Below, one piece after another: positions 31,984 to 41,236 of a stretch of DNA of 64,000 nucleotides. The position numbers were made by a program, and so were the translations under genes. Origin of the DNA: Nitzschia sp. DOCU1 (taxonomy: Eukaryota > Bacillariophyta > Bacillariophyceae > Bacillariales > Bacillariaceae); contig OX595990.1 in NCBI GenBank assembly GCA_951394045.1, forward strand, positions 2,162,549-2,226,548, given 5' to 3'. The notes under the pieces were generated by a model. The model was given only the letters and a program-made list of their open reading frames with translations. It was not told the DNA's origin and made no database searches. Numbering within the stretch: the stretch's first letter is position 1; each line of letters starts with the position of its first letter.

Positions 31984-32592
31984 TCAAGGCCCATCTTGGT
32001 GATGAGAAGGCTGAGGAGACCAGGCAACCGTTAGTTCAAGATCACAGTCTCTTTTAGTCAAGAGCGCCGCCAATGTCCAACCAAAACTACTTACGGTTCT
32101 TTCAGGTTGCTCTTCGGGCCTGGCGGGACCTAGTTGGTCGTCGGGCTCATCTTGCTGCGGCGAATCCGATTGATCAAAAATATTGTCACTCATCGAAACC
32201 GGTAGAAAGATACTGTCCCCGATCACGTCCCTCTCTGGAATTGGCATGTCATACCGCTTGAGCGCTTCCTCCGTGTTTTCTTCAAAGGTTTCCGCGCCAT
32301 CTTGGTCTTGTACTAGCTCATCTAGATTCTCTAGATTGCTGTCTTGTTGTTCGTCTTGCAGGCTTCGTTTCGGATACGTCGCTTGTCTCTGTTCCTTCCC
32401 CCTAGTATTCGTTTGCAATAATGTGCTGTCTATTTTCACGACGTTGCTGGTGTTGCTGACATGGATACCACCTGGCATGCCAGCGGCAACTTTCTCATGT
32501 TGCCGCAAGCGGCGTGATGGTTCCGCATTTACGATGCCATGTAGTGAGCCCCCCAGTGCGGCTATTGTTAGCCATGAACGCTTGATGGGCAT
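31984..32592 (-). CDS. Small secreted acidic protein, possible orphan head of an LRR-type gene
   Basis: Unspliced, the frame gives 202 residues from the ATG at 32592. A signal peptide (MPIKRSWLTIAALGGSLHGIVNA) is followed by an acidic disordered stretch. YPKRSLQDEQQD here resembles SKRVLQDELLDEE in the neighbouring LRR protein, at a similar distance from the signal peptide. A consensus donor, GTAAGT, follows the Thr codon at 32095. Splicing to the next AG would end the protein within a few codons. I therefore suspect a truncated relative whose LRR exons are gone, or a gene whose later exons I cannot place. Confidence 0.45.
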   Translation of the reverse strand: MPIKRSWLTIAALGGSLHGIVNAEPSRRLRQHEKVAAGMPGGIHVSNTSNVVKIDSTLLQTNTRGKEQRQATYPKRSLQDEQQDSNLENLDELVQDQDGAETFEENTEEALKRYDMPIPERDVIGDSIFLPVSMSDNIFDQSDSPQQDEPDDQLGPARPEEQPERTVSSFGWTLAALLTKRDCDLELTVAWSPQPSHHQDGP

Positions 32593-33002
32593 TCCTCGTT
32601 ATTATTTTATTATTATCGCGATTGTCAAACTTGGTGATCTAGCAACAGTGTCGAGTGGTGATGATGGGTTTTTTTGCTCCTTCTTGCGCCATTGTCAGCA
32701 TCACGGCGCGGATTGGACAAGGACATGCATCGGTTGTTGAGCGGTTGTTTTGTCGGAATACAGCGACCGAACTGTGCATCCTCGACGATTTTGTCAAGCA
32801 TCATTTAGATCTCGGTTCGTGAACGGAAGGAAATTGGGGGACGACTTCTCCGTTGGAGCGTCGGCACGAAGATTTTTCGAGTTTTGGGTCATTCATTCAT
32901 TCCCGATCTTTGAGTCTTGGCAAAAGTCCCCATGCAAATCACTTACTGTGGTCTGTCTGTCGTTCTCTTAATAAATTAGCAGCCGACCTTCGAGAACGGA
33001 AG

Positions 33003-33075
33003 CGCTTGCTAGGAGAGTGGCTCTACAAGAGCCCAACAATCTGTAGGCCGCGGGTTCGAGACCAACATGATCCGA
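33003..33075 (+). other. tRNA-derived sequence with intact Pol III A and B boxes
   Basis: The A box TAGGAGAGTGG lies at 33010-33020 (10 of 11 to TRGYNNARNGG) and the B box GGTTCGAGACC at 33053-33063 (full match to GGTTCGANNCC). Their spacing, 43 nt from first base to first base, is that of a tRNA gene. However, the acceptor ends do not pair and the T stem has only three of five pairs. I read it as a tRNA relic or the head of a SINE-like element, not a functional tRNA. Confidence 0.45.
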
Positions 33076-33182
33076 ATCCGATAACTTCCAAACAATCGAA
33101 CGTGATTCCGGGCACACAATCCAATACCCGATCGTCATCACTCGATCACCATACCCGCCTCTACATGCAATGCAAACCCAAC

Positions 33183-33585
33183 CGAAATGCCCCCGAAATA
33201 CCAGCCACAGGAGAAGCGCTGCGGGCCGGCGACCTTTTGCATTTGCTCGTTTGAAAAGATTGCTCATGAGTTCTTGTCACAGCCTAAAACACAATTTGTT
33301 AGCTGGATGATTCGGATCAACCTAGATCAGAGCGCAACAAGGATCATGATCTAGGGTGGCGCCAAAAGGTGCTCACTGTTGGACGAAATGCCCCCGAAAT
33401 ATCAGCCACAGGAGAAGCGCTGCGGGCTGGCGACATTTTGCTTTTGCTCATTTGGAAAGATCGCTCATGAGTTCTTGTCCCAGCCTGCAAAACAATTTGC
33501 TAGCTGGATTAGGATCAACCTAGATCAGAGCGCAACACAAGGATCATGATCTAGAGTGGCGCCAAAAGTTGCCCCCACTGTTGGA
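33183..33585. repeat. Tandem pair of a 201-bp unit, non-coding
   Basis: Unit 1 (33183-33383) and unit 2 (33384-33585) align along their whole length at roughly 88-90 percent. Both run from CGAAATGCCCCCGAAATA to ACTGTTGGA. A third unit starts at 33589 (CGAAATG) and then diverges. Each unit contains GATCAGAGCGCAACA and TGGCGCCAAAAG, which recall retroelement primer-binding sites, but no LTR pair or target duplication was found. Confidence 0.85.
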
Positions 33586-33982
33586 AGACGAAATGGTGGT
33601 GAAAGACGTGTGAGATCATTCGAAGTACCTCGTTCTTTTGCTAGTACCTTTCATAATAACTCTCTTGCAATATTGAGCTTCTGCTCGTCATTCGTCGACC
33701 TTTCATCCATCATTGGATTCGAGCCTTCTTGCAAAGCACAGACAGTTGAACAGATCCACGTACAAGTTTGGTCACTTTAGTCAAATATATCGACAGAGTC
33801 GATCATAGTCTGTCTGTCTTCCAGTTTTCCGATAGCGGTCCATCACACTCTCTTTGTCACCGACACGCGACAATGACACAAGATGCCCATATGTTCGGAT
33901 ACGGCTACAGATAGGGGCGGCTCTGGCTTTTCGCAACGGCCCAAAGCCCTAACGATCCAAGACGGCCTCATTGACCCATTCG

Positions 33983-36529
33983 ATGGATGGTGATGCTAAT
34001 AGGAGCCTCGCCAGCAGCAGTTCAGCTCGAGAAGACGACGCGACTAACGTTTTGTCCCTGTTGAGTTTTGCCATTGACGACGGCCCCATTATTGCAATGA
34101 GTGATAATACTAGTAGTGGCCGCCGAGGAACTCATCTCCAGAGACCAGTCGCCAGCATGCAAGGAGTCCTGTGGAAACGTCGCGATGTCTTTCGGAATCG
34201 TTGGAGACCGCGATGGTTCGTACTTCATCCCCAGCAGGGCATTCTGGCGTATTATTTGTTGAACGGGAATTCCCAGCCGACTTCGACTGCGACGACACCG
34301 ACCAGCAACAATACTGGCATGATGCCATCCAATCGACGACGGGCCGATTCGGACATTTCCATGGACACGATCGACTACGAAGTCGTGCCGAGAGGTTCCA
34401 TCTTTCTAGGAAACGCTACGGTATATGCCAATGAATCATTGACTCGGCCGGAAGAACGGCTCTATGCGTTGACCATATCCGATCAAGAGTCGGGGACGAG
34501 CTGTCATTTGGCGAGTCGAACGTCCACAGGTCGCGATCGGTGGCTGGAGAAAATTCAGGAAGTCATTACACAACAGCAAATCCGAACATCCCAGCGATCA
34601 TCTGCCACAACTACAACAACAAACTTGGAAGAAGAAGTAGCAGCAGCGAGTAGTCAAACAGGGACGGATCCACAACAACCGGAAGTTGTGACAACCACAG
34701 AGGAACCTTCTGACGACCTTCCATTACCACGTGAAGCTCCTGTAGTACAGTCAAAAGCAAAGTGGGTTACCGTGGCGTCACCCGATCTGACAACGGGGGT
34801 GCCCCCATCCATCCTTTCCAAGTTAGAGTCCGTACTAGACAAGAATCTGCCATACGTCTCGGACGAACATCATCCCGACCTCAAGTTCGCCTACGAAGAG
34901 GAAGGTGTCGAGGTTGCCAACCACAAGTCACTGCCGCTTTTTCGATCCATTTACAAAGTTCCGGACCGTCACCCGGCGGAGTACCTGGGACTGATCTGGA
35001 ACGTTTCATCGGCTCCCGAACTACTGGAACCCAACATTCGAACGCAGGAGACACTTCGGGTCTTGAACAAGAATACCTCCTTGGTGTACACGGCCTATCA
35101 ACCAGTATGGCCGACCACAGCCCGCGACTTTTGCTCCGTGGCTCATTGGCGTCTAGTGCAAAACATTCATGCGACCGACGAAGTGGCGCTGTGCCTAGTG
35201 GCATTCTCGTGCCCAGAAGCCAACCAGTTAAAACCCATTGATCGCCACCATGTGCGTGGGACATTAAATGTATCGATGCACTTTTGGCGTAACATGGTGG
35301 GAGGCGGATGCATTCATACTCGCATTTTGTCCTTGGACATGAATGGGAAGATTCCAAAACAGTTGATTCAAACGATCATGCACCAACAAGCCACGTTTAC
35401 ACCTCGAGCTATGGAAGTACAGTTGAAAAAGATCCGACAAGAAAACAAGCGAAATACTGTTGCATCGTCGGTGCAACCACCCCGAATGGATTATGAGTAC
35501 ATGCTGCAGGTGATTGCGGAGACCAAAAAGAGCCACCAAAAGAAACCAGAACTTCGTCACCTGCAATCAAAAGTTGTATCCACGTCGTCTGACACTTTTG
35601 GTGAAATCCATAATTTTGAAACGCCACAGTCGGTCAGCATTGGCATCGAGTCGCTTGTGCTTTTGCTCCCACTCGCCTTGCAGCAACTCGTCATGACAGT
35701 GGCTTTCCCACCGCAAGTCGAAGTCACATTTGTTTGTGCGGCGATGTTGCTATGCCTTCGATGGGTTTTGTTAAGGCATCTCCTTTGCTACTGTCGGATC
35801 CTACCTACTAGAGCAATGCCCAAAAGAACTGCTGGGGGTACCACTACCATAGTATGCCGACTTTCCATGTCCATTCAAACGACGCTCATGTTTCTGGAAA
35901 ATGAACGGCAGGCCAAGACTGCCCTGGGAGAAGAAGATCTTGCTACATTAGAGTTGCATCATGTCATTCTACGGTCCATCTCCAAAGCACTACAAAAGTA
36001 TCCAATCTTGGCCGCACGCGCCTTTTCGTTTCTGCCGCCCCTCTACAATTTTGACGCGCAATGGCACGATGTGAGCAACAGCAACAACGAGGCACCGTTG
36101 TGGATACCTTCGCACGTTCAGCACTCGATCCAATCAATTGCAGATTTTGCAGACGACATGTCTCCAAAGGGACCTACGAAACATCACCATGAAGACTCTT
36201 TTTGGTTACCAAAGCTCCTGCTAGGTCCTACCTTTCAGGTATGGGCGGCGGAACGAGTATTTGGACAAGAAGGTAGTACCATTGCTTCTCGTGTGGTTGA
36301 AACTCCTCCGACCTGTTCCATTTCCGTCTTTTTGCATTCGGCGGCGTGTGCCAAGGAAACAAATGACAAACTAGAACCGGTGGATCCTCAAGATTCACCA
36401 GCGTCATCGACGGCGCTGGATCTCATGTTCATCTTTAACAACAACAACAATGCAGACAAGTCTCTCTGCGAATCATTTGTCAAGGAGGTTGAAAAACTGC
36501 TTCATTGCCCGGAGCTGTGTGACGCCTAG
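33983..36529 (+). CDS. PH-START lipid-transfer-type protein with C-terminal acyltransferase-like domain
   Basis: The 848 residues start at the ATG at 33983. A PH domain lies at about 60-195, with QGVLWKRRDVFRNRWRPRWFVL at its start and RDRWLEKIQEVI at its end. A START domain lies at about 275-500 (LFRSIYKVPDRHPAEYLGLIW, then QPVWPTTARDFCSVAHWRL, then GGGCIHTRILSLDMNGKIP). This order resembles ceramide-transfer protein CERT, without a visible FFAT motif. Hydrophobic segments at about 545-590 suggest membrane insertion. The last 230 residues read like a diverged CoA-dependent acyltransferase (CAT fold), ending in LMFIFNNN, then FVKEVEKLLHCPE, but the usual DHRxxDG motif is missing. I infer lipid binding at a membrane; the ligand is unknown. 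Confidence 0.75.
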   Translation: MDGDANRSLASSSSAREDDATNVLSLLSFAIDDGPIIAMSDNTSSGRRGTHLQRPVASMQGVLWKRRDVFRNRWRPRWFVLHPQQGILAYYLLNGNSQPTSTATTPTSNNTGMMPSNRRRADSDISMDTIDYEVVPRGSIFLGNATVYANESLTRPEERLYALTISDQESGTSCHLASRTSTGRDRWLEKIQEVITQQQIRTSQRSSATTTTTNLEEEVAAASSQTGTDPQQPEVVTTTEEPSDDLPLPREAPVVQSKAKWVTVASPDLTTGVPPSILSKLESVLDKNLPYVSDEHHPDLKFAYEEEGVEVANHKSLPLFRSIYKVPDRHPAEYLGLIWNVSSAPELLEPNIRTQETLRVLNKNTSLVYTAYQPVWPTTARDFCSVAHWRLVQNIHATDEVALCLVAFSCPEANQLKPIDRHHVRGTLNVSMHFWRNMVGGGCIHTRILSLDMNGKIPKQLIQTIMHQQATFTPRAMEVQLKKIRQENKRNTVASSVQPPRMDYEYMLQVIAETKKSHQKKPELRHLQSKVVSTSSDTFGEIHNFETPQSVSIGIESLVLLLPLALQQLVMTVAFPPQVEVTFVCAAMLLCLRWVLLRHLLCYCRILPTRAMPKRTAGGTTTIVCRLSMSIQTTLMFLENERQAKTALGEEDLATLELHHVILRSISKALQKYPILAARAFSFLPPLYNFDAQWHDVSNSNNEAPLWIPSHVQHSIQSIADFADDMSPKGPTKHHHEDSFWLPKLLLGPTFQVWAAERVFGQEGSTIASRVVETPPTCSISVFLHSAACAKETNDKLEPVDPQDSPASSTALDLMFIFNNNNNADKSLCESFVKEVEKLLHCPELCDA

Positions 36530-36968
36530 TACCATTGGTTTGCTGGCCGTAAGTTAACCTCCTTCAAACGGACAGGCTAATATTCTAAGGTGTTCTTGTT
36601 GACCATAGAATTCGATTTTGCGGTGTTGCGGTCCCACTACTAGGACTACTCTACTACTACTCTAGTAGAGCTGAGTGTCAGGCTTGATGGTTCCACCTAT
36701 TTGCCACTAGAAGTACTGCTTCAGCTAGCGCCGGTAGATGGTTGAAACAACGTTTGCTAGCTAGATAGGTAGCAGATTAGAAAGCTCTTTGGTCGGATTA
36801 GTCTATTGTCGTACTTTCCTCCGTACTAAACTTCGTTTCACGCGCGTTGATCGGCATCGGGATTATGCGTTCATTTCCATAAAAGCAAATTGTGTGACTC
36901 TCCTGCACTTTCCATCTGCCTGTATGCACAGAGCACTGTAAGAGTCTTTAGGCCTCATCTGTGCATCA
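36530..36968. other. Intergenic, between two plus-strand genes
   Basis: These 439 bp hold the 3' end of the PH-START gene and the promoter of HPPK-DHPS. Short CTACTA/TAGTAG inverted tracts at 36640-36670 could form hairpins. No gene is seen. Confidence 0.5.
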
Positions 36969-38648
36969 ATGCATGTCCATTTGGCTCTGAAAAGAGTGCA
37001 TCGTCTTTTCTTCTGCGGAATCATCGCGGCATTGGCATCGTCAGTCGATTGCCGTCCAATGACGACCATGCCTCGGTTTCGTCAATGGATGGGACGTACC
37101 GTTTTCTCTGGCGGTCGGAAAAACGTTATGGATCGGAAGGCACTGACACTTCGTGCAGGTGTCCAGCATGTTCCTGAGAATCGTTCCTTGACAAATGCCA
37201 CAGAATCGTCGTCATCCACGCCCCTCCATCGTGTCTTTCTAGCGGTCGGTTCGAATTTGGGGGATCGGCATCAAAACATTGCATCCGCTCTCGACTTGCT
37301 GTGTGGTGATGGCAACAAATTGCTACGAACCTCCTTCTTGCATCATACAGCTCCCATGTACATGACTAATCAACCCGCCTTTTTAAATGGTGCTGTCGAG
37401 TTGGAAACCGACTTGGATCCTCATTCGCTGCTGCGTCGAGTCAAGTGGGTAGAATCCGAATTGGGTCGCAACTTTAGTGAAATTCCCAACGGGCCTCGAC
37501 CGGTCGATTTGGATTTGTTATTTTATGATGGCATCCAAATTTCACCAGACGACGACAAACGAACCGTTTCGCCCATGACGGTTTCCAGTCCGATATTGAC
37601 CATTCCTCATCCTTTAATCCAAGAACGCGAATTTGTCTTGGCGCCACTTTGTGAAGTTGCCGGAGACGAATATATACATCCGGTTTACAAAAAATCAATT
37701 GGAGATTTACTACAAAACCTTCCACAACAATCTACTACTAGTAGTAGTTCTACAGAAGAAGATGATGATGATGATGCGGCAATTCGGGTCTTGTGTCTCC
37801 CTCGGGGACGAATGATCTATTTCAATGAAACCATAATCATGGGAATTTTGAATGTTACCCCCGACAGTTTCAGTGACGGTGGAAAGTGGAATACTTCCAT
37901 TGAGCTTGCCGTGCAGCGTGCTTTGGACATGGAACAACAAGGTGCCAATATTGTTGATATTGGTGGCGAGTCGACTCGACCAGGAGCCAAGGAAATCTCG
38001 GTGGAGGAACAAATCCGACGGACAGTACCCGTCATCCAAGGAATTCGAAACGTCTCGGACATTGCCATTTCGATAGATACACGTCATGCTGCCGTGGCCA
38101 AGGCCGCCATTGAAGCTGGAGCGGACATTGTGAATGATGTATCGGGAGGTACCTTTGACGAAAACATGTTGAATGAAGTCGCGAAATTGCGAGTTCCCAT
38201 TATCCTCATGCACATGCGAGGAACACCGGAATCCATGCAGACCCTGACGGAATATGATAATGTTGTAGAGGAAGTTGCAAGCGCACTGTTAGCACGATCG
38301 CAAGCGGCAGAGAATGCGGGCATTCCGCGTTGGCTTCAAGTAATGGATCCTGGAATCGGCTTTGCAAAGGACCTCCAAGGGAATCTTGCCTTATTGAAAC
38401 ACATGAGCAAAATCCGCCGTACACTTGGCAACCTCCCGATTCTACTGGGGACAAGTCGAAAAGGATTCATTGGTAAATTGACGGGAGTGACCAATGCCGA
38501 AGAGCGTGATTATGGTACCATTAGTTCTTACGTTGCTGCCCTGTGTCTGGGGGGAGGGCCTGTCGGTTGCAACATTCTGCGAGTGCACAATGTCAAGGCC
38601 GCCAAGGAAGCAGTAGCGGTGATGGACGCGATCTTGAATGCCAAGTGA
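36969..38648 (+). CDS. HPPK-DHPS: Bifunctional HPPK-DHPS, folate synthesis
   Basis: The 559 residues are uninterrupted. The N-terminal domain (about 87-235) is 6-hydroxymethyl-7,8-dihydropterin pyrophosphokinase: FLAVGSNLGDRHQNI, then GPRPVDLDLLFYDG, then IPHPLIQEREFVLAPL. The C-terminal domain (about 290-555) is dihydropteroate synthase: IMGILNVTPDSFSDGGKW, then DIGGESTRPGA, then NDVSGGTFDENML, then MDPGIGFAKDLQGNL, then LLGTSRKGFIG. Together they make dihydropteroate from the pterin and p-aminobenzoate. Plants use the same fusion in mitochondria. Here the first 70 residues are basic and hydroxylated, compatible with organellar import, and a second Met at about residue 31 starts an Arg-rich stretch. 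All key motifs look intact. Confidence 0.95.
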   Translation: MHVHLALKRVHRLFFCGIIAALASSVDCRPMTTMPRFRQWMGRTVFSGGRKNVMDRKALTLRAGVQHVPENRSLTNATESSSSTPLHRVFLAVGSNLGDRHQNIASALDLLCGDGNKLLRTSFLHHTAPMYMTNQPAFLNGAVELETDLDPHSLLRRVKWVESELGRNFSEIPNGPRPVDLDLLFYDGIQISPDDDKRTVSPMTVSSPILTIPHPLIQEREFVLAPLCEVAGDEYIHPVYKKSIGDLLQNLPQQSTTSSSSTEEDDDDDAAIRVLCLPRGRMIYFNETIIMGILNVTPDSFSDGGKWNTSIELAVQRALDMEQQGANIVDIGGESTRPGAKEISVEEQIRRTVPVIQGIRNVSDIAISIDTRHAAVAKAAIEAGADIVNDVSGGTFDENMLNEVAKLRVPIILMHMRGTPESMQTLTEYDNVVEEVASALLARSQAAENAGIPRWLQVMDPGIGFAKDLQGNLALLKHMSKIRRTLGNLPILLGTSRKGFIGKLTGVTNAEERDYGTISSYVAALCLGGGPVGCNILRVHNVKAAKEAVAVMDAILNAK

Positions 38649-39892
38649 ACGCCCATGCTGACTGGCCAATGAACTGCTCAGGCTGATCCCATCGGCCACA
38701 GCTTTATCTCGGTGGTGTTCAGGGTCCCGACGATTGCTGAACCGTTGACGTGAGGCATTTACTTTCTCAACAAGCAGACGCTGGCAAATACGGCGTGCAA
38801 ATGCGAGGACTATTGATGCCCTGTCGCAAGCCCATTCCATTGTAGTCGCCCAAAGCATGTCGGCTATTCCTGTATCTTGGATAGAACATACTGCCATCCG
38901 AAATGCTTTTGCGGGGATATGTGAACCTTGAAAACAGCCAAGGCGTTTTCCTTGCTTGTGGCTGTGAACTGCTGGCAAAGTGAGGCTTGTTGCTGCGCTG
39001 CTCACGAGCAAGTGAAAGATTATATTGTTCCGATAGGTCAGCTAAACTCATCGTGCTTCGGACGCAAAACACACCAATATAGACCCGATAGAAACACGAC
39101 GACATGATAGCAATAGCAGCAGGGGAGCAGTAATCGTTGCTGCTGCTACTGCTACTTGGCGTCCTTTACCTACTACTAGAGAGCTATGGTGATGGTGAAG
39201 CAAGCAGCGTAGAGTACGCACCCCTATTCAATTAGGAACTGTAATAGAATTAGGCTGTTGAAGCAGCGATTCATTTCGAACGAAATCTCCAGTAGCTTCA
39301 ACAACTAGCACAAAATGATGATGGCAAGTTTCGGTATCCAATAGGTACTATCATGAAAGTACTATACCCGGTTCTATCTCTTTGTAGGATGCCAACACAT
39401 AAAACCCTTCGTTCACAAATATAATTCACCACGTAATACTCTGGTGAAGTGAAGTGCCGGCTAAAGAGCATAATTGTCCTTAGTAGCGAAACCTGTTTCG
39501 GACCGATTACTGGTTTGAAGGGCATATCCTTGTGATGTTTAGTCGTATTGAGATTTCTCCAGATCGTGCAAATAATGTCATTTGCACATTGATTCAGAGT
39601 GGATTAAGTACGAAACGCAAAAAAGGGGAACAAGGAACATGGGATATTTGGGTGTGGCGATGCCACCTTCTGACTTTGACTTCTCCCTTGCGGTAGGCCT
39701 CTCTCTCGGCGAGCTTCCACTCTATTCATAAAGACCGAGCGGAACCTTTTGCTTCCTGGGTGGTTTTCCTGCCAAAAACGAGGCCCAACATATCTCTTCT
39801 ATCACTTTCACAAATCTTTACCCTCTCTCTCTTGCGAGAGTATTCAAATCTTGTTCATTATTCCAAGTCAAAACAAATTTCATCACAATACA
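38649..39892. other. Intergenic, promoter of the first LSxSEH gene
   Basis: No supported gene is present. The minus-strand ORF at 38442-39011 mostly mirrors the HPPK-DHPS end. GCTGCTGCTACTGCTACT simple sequence occurs at about 39140. The motif AGCAGCGTAGAGTACGCAC at 39203-39221 is shared with 21163-21181. Confidence 0.5.
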
Positions 39893-41236
39893 ATGACTCC
39901 CGCCACCCGAAATCAATCAAAAGCAGGAGATAGCTCGGCGGCGGAAGAAGTTGAATTGGGCACTCCAGAGATCGTGCGCGCAAAGTTGAACAAGCTCAAT
40001 TTCGTATCTGATCTCGACGCCTTTGACAACTTTCTAGATCTACTTCCGCCAGCGGAAGCAGTCAGGTCAGGTATTGAAATCGTATCACAGGCACAAAAGC
40101 TGCTTGAGGACGATGACGATGACAGCACCTTCTTGAGCGATTCGGACGACGAGTTTGCCAGTTCGTCCAACAAACGTTTGGTGCCACAACGAGGCGTTCA
40201 GAAGAAACACTCTGGTGATCTGGAACGATTGTTTCAAAAACAAGTTGACGTGCCTACAGAGAATAAACTTGCACCTCCGCCGGTTGGCGGCGAGGGATCC
40301 AAGAAGAAGGGCAGTTCCAGCGATCTGAGCGGGGAGGCTTCAAAACGCAGCAGTAGCCTTGACCGAAAACCCACCCGAAGGCGCCGCGATGAACTTTCTT
40401 CTTCTTCGGAGCATGTTCGACGAATGCCTGCTGGTGGTGTTAGGACACGAGTTGATGATTCCACTAAAAATGATCATGGTGGTTCAAGAACAAAGGCTTC
40501 CGTAGACAAAACCGCTCTTGACAGTGATTTGCGTCGACGCGATGAACTAGCCAACAGCGACCACGGACGCCTTCGTGACGGAAGCCGAAACTCTGGATCA
40601 TCAACCGAGGATTCTACAAGAGAGTCAATTCGCCAGGCTCTGGCCGGTACTGCGCGCTCGACATCTCGACCTAGTCTTACAAGTGTCGATCGGCCCAGGC
40701 GAGGACGCCGAGATGAGTTGTCGCAGAGTGAACATGTGCGGCCTCGCTCTGGGCGTGTCGATTTGTATTGCATTAAGAAACGCCCGTCAAACAATGACCT
40801 GGAAAACAATCGTACCAACTCCGAAGTGGACTTGCAGATGGCTTCTGCTGCAGCAAGGCGTCTACAAGGCGGTGCCGTTGTGTACCACCGTCGATCTCGC
40901 GCTTCGGCCGTTTCACCCGTACGTGCAGAAACTTGCTCATCGTTGGCATTGCGGAGAGCCGTTGGTCAGCGCGGTAGCGGTGCAGGGCTATCAGAGCACT
41001 CTCCCCGCATGATGAGACGATCGCATAATTCAACCGGTGGTCTTACTCGAACGTCAGGTTCTCGCAACAGCGTGAGCAGCATGTTGGCAGGCGTCTACTC
41101 CCCTGCTCCTGGCACTGGCGAAAAACTTAAGAAAAATGGTGGAAAGGGTGATATTGACGACCTGCTTATGAAGGTGGGTCGTCAGAGCAAGACCCACACG
41201 CTCCAGAAGATGCAAGGCAATGCTACATGGAATTAG
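39893..41236 (+). CDS. Basic Ser/Arg-rich disordered protein with LSxSEH motifs (cluster gene A)
   Basis: The 447 residues start at the ATG at 39893, after a CA-rich leader; the TTG-led extension to 39749 is rejected. I do not recognise a folded domain. After an acidic N-terminal third, the sequence is low-complexity and rich in Ser, Arg and Gly. A recurring short motif is seen: RRDELSSSSEHV (L at residue 168), RRDELANSDHG, and RRDELSQSEHV (L at 276). Basophilic phosphorylation sites (RxxS) are frequent. A short conserved-looking end (DIDDLLMKVGRQSKTHTLQK) may be a binding helix. It is the first of four similar + strand genes. Function unknown. Confidence 0.7.
   Translation: MTPATRNQSKAGDSSAAEEVELGTPEIVRAKLNKLNFVSDLDAFDNFLDLLPPAEAVRSGIEIVSQAQKLLEDDDDDSTFLSDSDDEFASSSNKRLVPQRGVQKKHSGDLERLFQKQVDVPTENKLAPPPVGGEGSKKKGSSSDLSGEASKRSSSLDRKPTRRRRDELSSSSEHVRRMPAGGVRTRVDDSTKNDHGGSRTKASVDKTALDSDLRRRDELANSDHGRLRDGSRNSGSSTEDSTRESIRQALAGTARSTSRPSLTSVDRPRRGRRDELSQSEHVRPRSGRVDLYCIKKRPSNNDLENNRTNSEVDLQMASAAARRLQGGAVVYHRRSRASAVSPVRAETCSSLALRRAVGQRGSGAGLSEHSPRMMRRSHNSTGGLTRTSGSRNSVSSMLAGVYSPAPGTGEKLKKNGGKGDIDDLLMKVGRQSKTHTLQKMQGNATWN

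Larger units (their letters stand above)
32593..33982. other. Intergenic with Pol III-like promoter and tandem repeat
   Basis: No protein gene is supported in this 1.4-kb stretch. It holds a tRNA-like A box/B box pair at 33010-33063 and two tandem copies of a 201-bp unit from 33183. The last 390 bp form the upstream region of the PH-START gene. Confidence 0.5.

Noticed and set aside
33003..33075. Functional tRNA gene
   Set aside because: A and B boxes are present, but acceptor and T stems do not pair and no plausible anticodon arm forms.
33580..33880. Solo LTR beginning TGTTGGAAGA
   Set aside because: It has a TG start, but I found no matching CA end with a 5-bp target duplication and no second LTR.
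38442..39011. 189-codon minus-strand ORF past the HPPK-DHPS stop
   Set aside because: It starts from a non-ATG codon region, overlaps conserved DHPS coding, and has no recognisable domain.
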